From Candidatus Buchananbacteria bacterium CG10_big_fil_rev_8_21_14_0_10_42_9 (GTDB lineage: Bacteria; Patescibacteriota; Patescibacteriia; Buchananbacterales; 21-14-0-10-42-9): a stretch of 47,606 nt of DNA. Under the pieces are notes generated by a model that worked only from the letters and a program-made list of their open reading frames with translations, had not been told where the DNA came from and did no database searches. Every line of letters begins with the position of its first letter. The stretch's first letter is position 1. Of the stretch, positions 1 through 8,257 are shown in pieces. A program made the position numbers and the translations under genes. The stretch spans positions 17,007-64,612 of the forward strand of contig PEZZ01000007.1 in the NCBI GenBank assembly GCA_002773845.1, in the 5' to 3' direction.

Positions 1-1827
1 ATTGGCTACGTTGGAAGAAAAGACATTTACCCGGTCCTTATTGGCGGGTTGAAGCGTTTGGAGTATCGCGGTTATGACTCGGCCGGACTTGCGATTATTA
101 ATGAAGGCGAGCTGGATGTGACTAAGGCAGTTGGGCGAATATCAAATTTAGAAAAGGTTACCAAAAGTAAAAAATATACCGGTACAACTGGTATTGCTCA
201 CACCCGTTGGGCAACGCATGGAGAAGTGAATGAAACCAATGCCCATCCGCATTACGGACCGGAGAAAAGAGTGGCGTTAATTCACAACGGCATCATTGAA
301 AATTACCGAGTTTTAAAAGAGTTATTGTCGAAAGAAGGTCACACTTTTTACTCTGGCACCGACACGGAAGTTTTAGCCCACTTAATTGAGAAACATTTAA
401 AGCATACTCCAAGCCTAGAAGAAGCCGTGCGCCACGCTTTGCGTCAAGTGGAAGGTGCGTATGGTTTGGTAGTAATCAATAAGGACGAGCCAGATAAATT
501 AGTGGTGGCCAAAAAAGGTAGCCCGCTTGTGATTGGCATTGGTCAAGATGATTACATTATCGCATCCGACGCCACGCCGGTTTTAGAATACACTAATAAA
601 GTGATTTATTTAGATGACGGGGAATTGGCAGTAGTAACACCTCAAGGACATCGTATTTTCAATTTAGAAAACGAAGACATTGATAAGGAAGTAGACGAAT
701 TGGAGTGGGACTTGGAACAAGCAGAAAAGGGCGGTTATGACACATTTATGCTTAAAGAAATTTATGAACAACCAGAATCACTAACCAACACTATGCGTGG
801 CCGGTTGAATTTGGAAGATGGGTTAGTCAAGTTGGGCGGCTTGGAGCAAGTCAATCAACAGTTGCAATATATTGAACGAATTATTTTTGTGGGCATGGGA
901 ACCGCTAGTTACTCGGCAGTGGCAGGGCGTTTAATGTTGGAAGAATATGCCGGGATCCAAGCTGATGTTGAAAAAGGGTCGGAATTAAGATACCGCAAGG
1001 TTGTGGCTGACCCTAAAAACACCGCCGGAATTTTTATCAGCCAATCTGGCGAGACGGCTGACGTTATCGCGCCGCTGGAAGAATTTAAGCGCAAGGGTAT
1101 TTTGACTATCGGTATTGTTAATTGTGTGGGCTCAGCGATAGCTAGGTTGTCAGATGCTGGAGTTTATAATCACGCGGGTCCAGAAATTGGTGTGGCTTCA
1201 ACTAAAGCATATACAAGCCAACTGACGGTTTTGGCAATGCTGACTGTTTTGCTAGGTCGGCAACGGGAAATGTCTCACATTATGGGCAAGCGCATCGTCG
1301 AGGAATTGTACAAAATGCCGGAGCTGGTAAAACAATTCTTAGGCAGTGAAGCAAAAAAGATTGAAAAAATTGCCAAAAAATATCATAAGACAGAAAAAAT
1401 GATTACGCTGGGCCGAAAGTATAATTTTTCTACCGCGCTTGAAGCGGCTTTGAAAATTAAAGAGATCGCTTATATCCATACTTTTGGTGAAGTTGCCGGA
1501 GAATTAAAGCACGGCCCGATTGCCCTTATTGACAAAGATATGCCGGTATTAATGATCATGCCAAAAGACAGTGTGTATGAAAAAAATATAAGCTCTTTAG
1601 AACAAATTAAAGCGCGCGGCGGACGAATTATTGTAATTGCGACCGAGGGCGACAAGGAAATTGCCAAGTTGGCTAATGACGTAATTTATATTCCGAAGTC
1701 TTTAGAGATGCTAACGCCGATTATTGCCGCGATTCCGGTTCAGCTTTTTGCATATTATTTAGCGACACTGCGAGGGAATGACGTTGACAAGCCAAGGAAT
1801 TTAGCTAAAAGTGTAACGGTGGAATAA
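1..1827 (+). CDS. glmS: Glutamine-fructose-6-phosphate aminotransferase, 5' end cut
   Basis: Makes glucosamine-6-phosphate from fructose-6-phosphate and glutamine, the entry step to UDP-GlcNAc for cell wall. The reading frame is open from base 1 and begins IGYVGRKD, so only about four codons (Met-Cys-Gly-Ile, including the catalytic N-terminal Cys) lie outside the window. The class II glutamine amidotransferase part covers about residues 1-225 (AHTRWATHG, NGIIENY, SGTDTEV). Two SIS sugar-isomerase domains follow (about 280-420 and 450-590; SQSGETADV, ASTKAYTSQ, GELKHGPIAL). It ends with the typical DVDKPRNLAKSVTVE tail. About 612 residues in total, normal for GlmS. A palindromic stretch follows the stop. 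Confidence 0.97.
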   Translation: MGYVGRKDIYPVLIGGLKRLEYRGYDSAGLAIINEGELDVTKAVGRISNLEKVTKSKKYTGTTGIAHTRWATHGEVNETNAHPHYGPEKRVALIHNGIIENYRVLKELLSKEGHTFYSGTDTEVLAHLIEKHLKHTPSLEEAVRHALRQVEGAYGLVVINKDEPDKLVVAKKGSPLVIGIGQDDYIIASDATPVLEYTNKVIYLDDGELAVVTPQGHRIFNLENEDIDKEVDELEWDLEQAEKGGYDTFMLKEIYEQPESLTNTMRGRLNLEDGLVKLGGLEQVNQQLQYIERIIFVGMGTASYSAVAGRLMLEEYAGIQADVEKGSELRYRKVVADPKNTAGIFISQSGETADVIAPLEEFKRKGILTIGIVNCVGSAIARLSDAGVYNHAGPEIGVASTKAYTSQLTVLAMLTVLLGRQREMSHIMGKRIVEELYKMPELVKQFLGSEAKKIEKIAKKYHKTEKMITLGRKYNFSTALEAALKIKEIAYIHTFGEVAGELKHGPIALIDKDMPVLMIMPKDSVYEKNISSLEQIKARGGRIIVIATEGDKEIAKLANDVIYIPKSLEMLTPIIAAIPVQLFAYYLATLRGNDVDKPRNLAKSVTVE

Positions 1828-1830
1828 AAA

Positions 1831-1929
1831 GATTCCCCTTATAGAAGGGGAGGCGTGGCGGGGTTATTAAAAACCTCCCCTTGCCCCCGCCAGAGGACGG
1901 GCAGGCCTCATTCTCAAAGAGGGGAATCA
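1831..1929. repeat. Palindromic intergenic element after glmS
   Basis: GATTCCCCTT at the left is mirrored by GAGGGGAATC at the right, with nested inverted GC-rich arms (CCTCCCC, CCCCGCC) between them. The same CCTCCCC/GGGGAGG type of element recurs near 20590, 20900, 44918, 45310 and 46055. It probably also terminates glmS transcription, though it lacks a clean U-run. Confidence 0.6.
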
Positions 1930-1954
1930 TTAGAATAATTTACTATCAAGAAAA

Positions 1955-2887
1955 ATGAGAATTTTAGTTACAGGTGGCGCGGGGTTTATTGGCTCGCATT
2001 TGTGTAAAGAGTTATTAGAGCAAGGGCATGCTGTTGTATGCCTGGATAATTTTTTTACCGGTTCGCAGGATAATATAGAAGCGTTAAAAAGTAACACCAA
2101 CTTTTCAGTGGATGAACACGACATTATTGATCCGTATTTTGATGACGGACAAATTGATCAAATTTATAATCTGGCTTGTCCGGCTTCACCGGTCCATTAT
2201 CAAAAGAACCCAATTCGCACTATTAAAGCCAATACCATAGGCGTGATTAACATGCTCGGCTTAGCTAAAAAGCACAAAGCGCGAATTTTGCAAGCGTCAA
2301 CGTCTGAAGTGTACGGCGATCCAACGGTTCATCCGCAGCCAGAAACGTATCGCGGTGATGTAAACCCGATTGGCCCGAGGGCTTGTTACGATGAAGGTAA
2401 GCGTTGCGCCGAAACTTTATTTTTTGATTACCACCGTGCGCATGGTGTAGAAATTAGGGTTGCTCGCATTTTTAATACTTATGGACCCAATATGGCAATT
2501 GATGACGGGCGCGTGGTATCTAATTTTATTACCCAAGCAATTAAAGGCGTGCCAATTACTATTTACGGCGATGGTCAACAAACGCGGTCATTTTGTTATG
2601 TTGATGACATGGTCAAGGGTCTAATCGCCTTGATGAATTCAAATGATACGGGTCCGATCAATTTAGGAAACCCGGAAGAGTTTACAATGCGGGAATTAGC
2701 GGACGAGGTGATTGCGCTTACTGAAACGCAATCAACCGTAGAAAATAAGCCTCTGCCACAAGATGATCCTAAACAGCGCCAACCAGATATCACCAAAGCC
2801 AAAACAGTGTTGAAATGGGAACCTAAGGTTAAGTTAGCCGAAGGGTTACCTAAAACCATCGAGTATTTTAAAAGTAAGTTGAAATAA
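1955..2887 (+). CDS. UDP-glucuronate decarboxylase (UDP-xylose synthase) type SDR
   Basis: Predicted NAD-dependent decarboxylase converting UDP-glucuronate to UDP-xylose, for surface glycans. The 310-residue protein is an extended SDR. It has a Rossmann GGAGFIGSH at residues 7-15, [14 protein letters not shown] near 70, the STSEVYGDP segment near 115, and the catalytic YDEGK (Tyr-x-x-x-Lys) near 145. [10 protein letters not shown] and DDGRVVSNF follow, all characteristic of the UXS family rather than of plain epimerases. The ATG at 1955 has no Shine-Dalgarno sequence. A second SDR gene follows after one REP-like element, suggesting a nucleotide-sugar pair. The closest alternative is a dTDP-glucose 4,6-dehydratase, but the YDEGKR and CPASP motifs argue for UXS. 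Confidence 0.88.
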   Translation: MRILVTGGAGFIGSHLCKELLEQGHAVVCLDNFFTGSQDNIEALKSNTNFSVDEHDIIDPYFDDGQIDQIYNLACPASPVHYQKNPIRTIKANTIGVINMLGLAKKHKARILQASTSEVYGDPTVHPQPETYRGDVNPIGPRACYDEGKRCAETLFFDYHRAHGVEIRVARIFNTYGPNMAIDDGRVVSNFITQAIKGVPITIYGDGQQTRSFCYVDDMVKGLIALMNSNDTGPINLGNPEEFTMRELADEVIALTETQSTVENKPLPQDDPKQRQPDITKAKTVLKWEPKVKLAEGLPKTIEYFKSKLK

Positions 2888-2888
2888 T

Positions 2889-2995
2889 GTCATTACGAGG
2901 ACCCCTGCCCCGTATCGTGGTACGGGATAAATTCCGGCAGGGGGACGTCGTAATCTCAGGGATTGCGACGCTCCCTATGGTCGCTCGCAATGACA
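2889..2995. repeat. REP-like palindrome (GTCATTACGAG ... CTCGCAATGAC family)
   Basis: GTCATTACGAGGA at the left is complemented by TCGCTCGCAATGACA at the right, with GACGTCGTAATCTC and GATTGCGACG inside. The same arms occur at 4882-4960, 6402-6687, 9100-9203 and, degenerate, at 34704-34804 and 36213-36300. Short palindromic elements of this kind are widespread in bacterial genomes. Confidence 0.8.
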
Positions 2996-3003
2996 AATAA
3001 TAT

Positions 3004-3921
3004 ATGCCAAAATCTTTAGTCACCGGAGGAGCCGGGTTTATTGGATCACACATTGCCGACGCTTTGATTGAACGTGGACATGAGGTCGTTGTGGTTGATA
3101 ATTTAGTAACCGGTGCTAAAGAAAATGTAAACTCCAAAGCGAAGTTTGTGGAGCTAGATATTGTTGACCAAAAGCTCGGTGATTTAATGATCCAAGAAAA
3201 ATTTGATTATGTTTTTCACAGCGCTGCCCAGATTGATTTGCGTAAATCAATTGATGATCCAGTCATGGATGCCAACACTAATATTTTAGGTGCGATTAAC
3301 GTGATTCATGAATCGCAGAAGGCGGGCGCGAAAAAGTTTATTTTCTCATCTTCCGGCGGAGCGATGTATGGTGAGGCAAAAAAGTTGCCAACTCGCGAAT
3401 CGGCCGAAAATCCGCTTTCACCATACGGCATTGCTAAAAAAACGATTGAATTGTATTTAGCCGCTTACTTTGATATGTATCATATGCCCTATGTGTCTTT
3501 ACGCTACGCAAATATTTACGGGCCGCGGCAAAGCACTCTTGGTGAGGCGGGCGTTGTGGCGGCTTTAGCTAGTCGAATTTTAAGCGATAAAGAATGCGTA
3601 ATTTTTGGCGATGGCGCCCAAACACGTGATTTTACTTATGTTGGCGATGTGGTGGAAGCTAACATGCTTGCGATGGAAAGCGATTTTATCGGTTCAGTAA
3701 ATATTGGCACGGCGAAAGAAATTAGTATCAATGATCTAGCGCAATTAATTCAGCAAGCAGCCGGCACAAGTGTTGTGATTCCGCACAAGGAAGCGCGTTT
3801 CGGCGATGTGTTGCGAAGCTGCTTGGATAGTAAACTAGCTAAAAAGGAATTAGGCTGGCAACCGCTGACTAAAATTAAAGACGGTATTCAGCTAACCGTA
3901 GATTGGTTTAAAGCTAAATAG
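3004..3921 (+). CDS. NAD-dependent sugar-nucleotide epimerase (GalE-like SDR)
   Basis: Extended SDR of 305 residues, predicted to interconvert UDP-hexoses (UDP-glucose/galactose or their N-acetyl forms). It shows the NAD-binding GGAGFIGSH at residues 8-16, DNLVTGAKEN near 32, HSAAQIDLRKS near 72, SSSGGAMYG near 115 and the catalytic SPYGIAK (Tyr-x-x-x-Lys) near 140. LRYANIYGPRQ and FGDGAQTRDFTYVGD also fit. The start at 3004 lies three bases after the REP-like element, with no Shine-Dalgarno sequence. The kinase gene begins on the base after its stop codon, so the two are probably co-transcribed. Substrate specificity cannot be read from the sequence. Confidence 0.88.
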   Translation: MPKSLVTGGAGFIGSHIADALIERGHEVVVVDNLVTGAKENVNSKAKFVELDIVDQKLGDLMIQEKFDYVFHSAAQIDLRKSIDDPVMDANTNILGAINVIHESQKAGAKKFIFSSSGGAMYGEAKKLPTRESAENPLSPYGIAKKTIELYLAAYFDMYHMPYVSLRYANIYGPRQSTLGEAGVVAALASRILSDKECVIFGDGAQTRDFTYVGDVVEANMLAMESDFIGSVNIGTAKEISINDLAQLIQQAAGTSVVIPHKEARFGDVLRSCLDSKLAKKELGWQPLTKIKDGIQLTVDWFKAK

Positions 3922-4857
3922 ATGATCTATTGCTCAGGATCAATTGCTTATGACCGGATTATGAATTTTCCTGGTCGTTTTAGTGATCATATTTTGCCTA
4001 ACAAAATTCATCAAATTAGCGTTAGTTTTTATTTAGAAAAATTTAATGAAAGTTTTGGTGGTACAGCCGGCAATATCGCTTACAATCTAGCTTTGCTTGG
4101 CGAAAAAGTTGAAGTGGTTGGGCTAGCCGGCAATGATTTTTCAAAATATCAAAAGTGGTTACGGCAAAATAAAATTGGAACTCGGTTTATTAAAATTATA
4201 AAAACCGAACCCACGGCCGCGGCTTACATGATGACTGATCAAAACGATAATCAAATTTCCGGCTTTTATCCAGGAGCAATGAAGCAGGTTGGATATTATA
4301 AAAATGTTAAGCTGCCAAAAGCAAAATTAGCATGCGTGGCGGCGGATTCTCCGCAGGCGGCCTACGCCTTAGCAAGATATTATAAAAAAAATAACACGCC
4401 GTATATTTTTGATCCGGGGCAAATTATTATTGTTTTAACAAAACAGCAGTTATTAGATGGCTTAAATGGTTGTGATGTTTTTATTTCAAATGATTATGAA
4501 TTGGCTTTAATTTTAAAACGCACCGGCTTATCTAAGTCTCAATTAAAAAAGAAAGTGCCAATCGTAGTCACCACGCTAGGCGCTAAAGGTTCAATTATTG
4601 AAGATAACAAAAATAACCAAAGATATAAAATTCCAGCCGCCAAGCCGAAAAATACATCTGATCCAACCGGGGCCGGAGACGCGTACCGGGCTGGGTTGAT
4701 TAAAGGCATGATGGAAAATTATTCTTGGCCTAAAGTTGGGCGTTTGGCAAGTACGGTTGCCGTATATGCTGTAGAAAAATACGGCACGCAAACGCACACA
4801 TTCACGTGGAGTCAGCTCAAAGCGCGGTATAAGAAAAATTTTGGCACTACTTTGTAG
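3922..4857 (+). CDS. PfkB-family kinase, possibly adenosine kinase
   Basis: A 311-residue ribokinase/PfkB fold sugar or nucleoside kinase. The N-terminal GSIAYDRIM and the GGTAGNIAYNLALLG motif (about 50-64) form the substrate-binding signature. The C-terminal DPTGAGDAYRAG (about 248-259) contains the anion hole and catalytic Asp. The ATG directly abuts the stop of the epimerase gene. The next gene is S-adenosylhomocysteine hydrolase, which releases adenosine, so an adenosine kinase role is attractive. That is inference from context, and ribokinase or another PfkB activity remains possible. Confidence 0.8.
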   Translation: MIYCSGSIAYDRIMNFPGRFSDHILPNKIHQISVSFYLEKFNESFGGTAGNIAYNLALLGEKVEVVGLAGNDFSKYQKWLRQNKIGTRFIKIIKTEPTAAAYMMTDQNDNQISGFYPGAMKQVGYYKNVKLPKAKLACVAADSPQAAYALARYYKKNNTPYIFDPGQIIIVLTKQQLLDGLNGCDVFISNDYELALILKRTGLSKSQLKKKVPIVVTTLGAKGSIIEDNKNNQRYKIPAAKPKNTSDPTGAGDAYRAGLIKGMMENYSWPKVGRLASTVAVYAVEKYGTQTHTFTWSQLKARYKKNFGTTL

Positions 4858-4881
4858 TGTTATTCTGAGCGCTTTCCCGAT

Positions 4882-4960
4882 TGTCATCTTGAGGAGCGAA
4901 CAAAGTGAGCGACGTGAGGATCTCAGGAATGAGATTCTTCGCTGACGCTCAGAATGACAA
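4882..4960. repeat. REP-like palindrome before ahcY
   Basis: GTCATCTTGAGGAGCG at the left and CGCTCAGAATGACA at the right are complementary arms, with GAGGATCTC / GAGATTCTTC inside. Another member of the family seen at 2889 and 6402. It lies directly upstream of the ahcY promoter and may terminate the preceding operon. Confidence 0.75.
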
Positions 4961-4989
4961 TTGATTATTTACAATAAAATTGCTACACT
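4961..4989 (+). promoter_or_regulatory. ahcY promoter giving a leaderless mRNA
   Basis: The -35 is TTGATT (4961-4966) and the -10 is TACACT (4984-4989), with a 17 bp spacer. The ATG at 4999 is only nine bases after the -10, so transcription would begin about two or three bases before it. No Shine-Dalgarno sequence can exist on such an mRNA. Confidence 0.65.
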
Positions 4990-4998
4990 TTTTTAGTT

Positions 4999-6258
4999 AT
5001 GAAATACGATGTAAAAAGTTTGAAATTAGCGCCGGGAGGTAAAAAACGCATTGTTTGGGCTGAGCGCGATATGCCGGTATTGGGCGCAATTAAAAAGCGT
5101 TTTCAAAAACAAAAGCCGTTACGCGGCGTCAAAATGGCGGCGTGTTTACATGTGACAACTGAAACCGCGAATTTAGTGCGTACGCTCAAAGCCGGCAGGG
5201 CTAATGTGACTTTAGTTGCTTCCAATCCGCTTTCCACCCAAGATGATACGGCGGCTTCACTGGTTAAAGATTTTGGCATTTCAGTTTTTGCTATTACCGG
5301 TGAAAATCGCACAACCTATTACAAACATTTAAACGCCGGCATTGACGCTAAGCCAAATGTGACTATGGATGACGGCGCGGATTTAATTCATTTACTGCAT
5401 ACGAAACGAAAAAAAGACGCGAATAGAATTTACGGCTCAATGGAAGAGACAACAACTGGCATTATTCGTTTAAAGGCGTTAGAGAAAACTGGTAAGCTGC
5501 AAGTACCGGTGATGGCAGTGAATGACGCCAAAACCAAATACTTATTTGATAACCGTTACGGCACCGGACAATCAACGATTGACGGAATTATTCGCGCAAC
5601 GGATATGCTGCTCGCCGGTAAAAAAGTTGTAACTGTCGGTTACGGTTGGTGCGGCAGGGGATTTGCGATGCGCGCGCGGGGCATGGGAGCACAGGTGATT
5701 GTGACGGAAGTTGACCATTTGAAAGCTTTGGAAGCAACCATGGATGGCTTTGAAGTGATGCCCATGAGTAAAGCCGCGCGAGTTGGGGATTTATTTTGTA
5801 CTTTGACCGGCGATATTTCGGTTTTGCGCCAAGAGCATTTTAAGGCGATGAAGGACGGCGCGGTGGTGTGTAACTCAGGGCACTTTGACGTGGAAATTGA
5901 CATTCCGGATTTAGCCAAGCTAGCTAGTAAAATAAACAAAAATGTCAGAAACTACGTTGACGAATATGTCTTACCCAAAGGCAAGCGAATTTATGTACTC
6001 GCTGAAGGCCGGTTGATTAACCTAGCGGCGGCCGAAGGCCATCCGGCCTCCGTGATGGATATGTCTTTTGCCACGCAAGCATTAATGACTGAGTGGGTAG
6101 TGAAGCACAAGGGCAAATTAGAAAACAAAGTGTATAATGTGCCCGAAAGCATTGAACAGTGGATTGCCAAATTGAAACTGCAATCCATGGGCGTTAAAAT
6201 TGACACTTTAACCGAAAAACAAAAACAATATTTATCCAGTTGGGAATTAGGGACGTAA
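4999..6258 (+). CDS. ahcY: Adenosylhomocysteinase
   Basis: Hydrolyses S-adenosylhomocysteine to adenosine and homocysteine, clearing the product inhibitor of methyltransferases. The 419-residue length matches the short bacterial/archaeal form without the long insertion. Visible signatures are [15 protein letters not shown] near 49, SNPLSTQDD near 75, [13 protein letters not shown] near 145 and [19 protein letters not shown] near 173. The NAD-binding [19 protein letters not shown] (near 213) and [11 protein letters not shown] (near 290) follow, and the C-terminus has [13 protein letters not shown]. The start is set by the promoter just upstream. It neighbours a PfkB kinase that could salvage the adenosine. 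Confidence 0.96.
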   Translation: MKYDVKSLKLAPGGKKRIVWAERDMPVLGAIKKRFQKQKPLRGVKMAACLHVTTETANLVRTLKAGRANVTLVASNPLSTQDDTAASLVKDFGISVFAITGENRTTYYKHLNAGIDAKPNVTMDDGADLIHLLHTKRKKDANRIYGSMEETTTGIIRLKALEKTGKLQVPVMAVNDAKTKYLFDNRYGTGQSTIDGIIRATDMLLAGKKVVTVGYGWCGRGFAMRARGMGAQVIVTEVDHLKALEATMDGFEVMPMSKAARVGDLFCTLTGDISVLRQEHFKAMKDGAVVCNSGHFDVEIDIPDLAKLASKINKNVRNYVDEYVLPKGKRIYVLAEGRLINLAAAEGHPASVMDMSFATQALMTEWVVKHKGKLENKVYNVPESIEQWIAKLKLQSMGVKIDTLTEKQKQYLSSWELGT

Positions 6259-6306
6259 GCAACGGCGAAGAGGAGAAAAAACCTGAACAAAGTTAAACTG
6301 TTACAA

Positions 6307-7899
6307 TTGAGCTTGGGCTCATTCATCATCGGCGCGACATTAGCGCCGTTTTTTAATTGGCGAATTGATTGGACTATATGGGCGGTTGTTTTGGCGTTGC
6401 TTGTCATTCCGGACTTGTTACGGAATTTCTTTAAAGGGATCCTGAAACCCGCCCGACCGAATGCTTCGGCCATTCGGACACGGCAAGTTCAGGATGACAG
6501 CAGTACGTCATCTCGACCGAAGCGTAGCGAAGTGGAGAGATCTCAGCCGCGTCAAAGTGTGAGATCCCTCGCTATCGCTCAGGATGACAAAAATGTGTCA
6601 TTGCGAGCGACTAAAAGGAGCGTCGCAATCTCTTCAATAGAAAAAAGATTACCACGTCGCTCATTTTATTCGCTCCTCGTAATGACATTGATTTTGTTGT
6701 TTGCCTTACTTTTCGGCGTTTGGCGGTATCAGGTGTTGGTGCCAAAGACTATGCCGCAAGACATTTGGTTTTACAATGGCCAAGAAGTTACATTGCAAGG
6801 CATTGTGAGTAAAGAGCCAGACATTAGGATTAATAATGTTAAATACTCAGTTAAAACAAGTCAGTTAAAGCAGGGGAGCAGCGTGAAAGAAATTTCCGGC
6901 AATGTATTAGTGACAACACAACTATACCCGCGCTATGACTATGGCGATAGGCTGGAAATAAAATGCAAGCTACAACAGCCAGAACCATTTGAAGGTTTTT
7001 CTTATGATCGTTATTCGGCGCGGCATAATATTTACTCGCTATGTTTTTATCCGGTAGTTAATTTAATTGAAAATAACCAAGGCAATAAAACGCTAGCATT
7101 TATTTTATTAATAAAACAAAAGCTCCAACTACTAATTAACCGTAATTTGCCAGAGCCACAAGCCAGTATTTTAAGCGCTTTAATTTTAGGTTCGCGCAAG
7201 GGCATTCCTGATTACCTGTTTGATAAATTTGCAATTACCGGCACAGCGCATTTGATTGCGATTTCGGGGATGCATATTGCCATTATTATTTCACTACTCG
7301 CTAGCGCATTTTATGAACAAATAGGCAGGAAGCGTGCGTTTTGGCTAATTACGGGCTTACTTATTATTTACAATATTGTTATTGGATTTCCGGCGTCGGC
7401 GGTGCGCGCATCAATTATGGGGTGGCTAATTTTATTGGCTCAATATGTCGGCCGATTGAATAGGTCGGCGCATGCGCTGCTTTTGGTGGCAAGTGCCATG
7501 ATTTGGCTTAATCCCAAAATTATCTTAGATGACGTTGGGTTTCAGTTATCGTTTTTAGCCGTGCTTGGAATAATCAAAGTGTCGCCGTGGCTAGAACGGC
7601 GCTGGGTAAATTTACCTGACAAATTTGGAGTTAAAACATTAACAATTTTGAATTTATCGGCGCAAGCGTTTTCCTGGCCAATACTATTTTGGAATTTTGG
7701 TCGGGTGTCGTTAATTGGGCCAGTAGTTAATTTGCTGGTGCTCCCCGTATTGCCATTTTTGATGATCTTTAGTTTTGTTAGCCTGGTTTTAACTTGGATT
7801 CATCAAATATTCATTTGGCCATCGTATTTTTTGCTGACGTATTTAATTAAAGTAATTGAAATTTTTGCGAGCTTGCCATTTATAACTTTGAGTTTATGA
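6307..7899 (+). CDS. comEC: ComEC/Rec2-type DNA channel protein (competence domain), with REP-derived insert
   Basis: Polytopic inner-membrane protein of 530 residues, predicted to pass single-stranded DNA into the cytoplasm. The competence domain is recognisable from GTAHLIAISGMHIAIIISLL (about 310-330) and FPASAVRASIMGWL, with about ten hydrophobic segments. The separate metallo-hydrolase half is encoded at 8258. Residues about 32-127 are translated REP-like palindromes (VIPDLLRN, VQDD, SLAIAQDD, SLRATKRS) lying between two N-terminal membrane helices. The TTG at 6307 is the conventional start. An in-frame CTG at 6283 has a better placed AGAGGAG upstream and may be the true start. Its stop overlaps the next ATG (ATGA). 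Confidence 0.85.
   Translation: MSLGSFIIGATLAPFFNWRIDWTIWAVVLALLVIPDLLRNFFKGILKPARPNASAIRTRQVQDDSSTSSRPKRSEVERSQPRQSVRSLAIAQDDKNVSLRATKRSVAISSIEKRLPRRSFYSLLVMTLILLFALLFGVWRYQVLVPKTMPQDIWFYNGQEVTLQGIVSKEPDIRINNVKYSVKTSQLKQGSSVKEISGNVLVTTQLYPRYDYGDRLEIKCKLQQPEPFEGFSYDRYSARHNIYSLCFYPVVNLIENNQGNKTLAFILLIKQKLQLLINRNLPEPQASILSALILGSRKGIPDYLFDKFAITGTAHLIAISGMHIAIIISLLASAFYEQIGRKRAFWLITGLLIIYNIVIGFPASAVRASIMGWLILLAQYVGRLNRSAHALLLVASAMIWLNPKIILDDVGFQLSFLAVLGIIKVSPWLERRWVNLPDKFGVKTLTILNLSAQAFSWPILFWNFGRVSLIGPVVNLLVLPVLPFLMIFSFVSLVLTWIHQIFIWPSYFLLTYLIKVIEIFASLPFITLSL
6402..6687. repeat. Three tandem REP-like palindromes inside comEC
   Basis: Three palindromes follow one another: about 6402-6499 (GTCATTCCGGAC ... 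TTCAGGATGAC), 6507-6589 (GTCATCTCGACC ... CTCAGGATGAC) and 6596-6687 (GTCATTGCGAGC ... CTCCTCGTAATGAC). All are read through in frame without a stop. The same families occur in intergenic gaps elsewhere in the window. Confidence 0.8.
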
Positions 7900-8180
7900 A
7901 AAAATATTATGTTTATATTATGACTAATAAAATTGATACTGTTTTGTATATTGGTGTAACAAATGATTTGAATAAGCGTGTTTGGCGACACAAGCAAAAA
8001 TCAGTTAAAGGGTTTACGCAGAAGTATAACGTTACCAAGCTAATTTACTATGAAGAATTCATTAATGTTCGTGATGCAATTACGAGAGAGAAACAACTGA
8101 AAGCATGGAAAAGAAAGTGGAAGTATGAGCTGGTTGATACAGTCAATCCTAAATGGTTAGATTTATATGAATTAATTTGA
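7896..8180 (+). CDS. GIY-YIG nuclease-domain protein
   Basis: Small protein of 94 residues consisting of one GIY-YIG endonuclease domain. YYVYIMTNKIDTVLYIGVTN carries the two signature strands (YVY and YIG). Then come the RVWRHKQKSVKGFTQKYNVTKLIYYE segment and the conserved Glu in AITREKQLKAWKR, typical of the short UPF0213/YhbQ-like group. Proteins of this type are common as solitary genes in Candidate Phyla genomes. It begins four bases before the end of comEC and separates it from the ComEC-type hydrolase gene. It could be a mobile insertion or an unrelated repair nuclease. Confidence 0.88.
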   Translation: MKKYYVYIMTNKIDTVLYIGVTNDLNKRVWRHKQKSVKGFTQKYNVTKLIYYEEFINVRDAITREKQLKAWKRKWKYELVDTVNPKWLDLYELI

Positions 8181-8184
8181 TAGA

Positions 8185-8242
8185 GGTCCTGAATCAATTT
8201 CAGGACGACAAAAAGGTTGTCATTCCAAACTTGATTTGGAAT
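8185..8242. repeat. Short REP-like elements before the metallo-hydrolase gene
   Basis: GTCCTGAAT ... TTCAGGAC and GTCATTCCAAA ... TTTGGAAT form two small inverted repeats of the same family as at 6402. They are open in frame with the following gene, which makes an artificially early start at 8177 possible. The residues they would encode (VLNQFQDD, VIPNLIWN) are repeat translation. Confidence 0.65.
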
Positions 8243-8257
8243 CTCTATCTAAATAAT

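Noticed and set aside
8177-8257. Earlier start for the metallo-hydrolase gene
   Set aside because: The extra 27 codons encode REP-like palindromes (VLNQFQDD, VIPNLIWN) and precede the natural membrane anchor starting at 8258.
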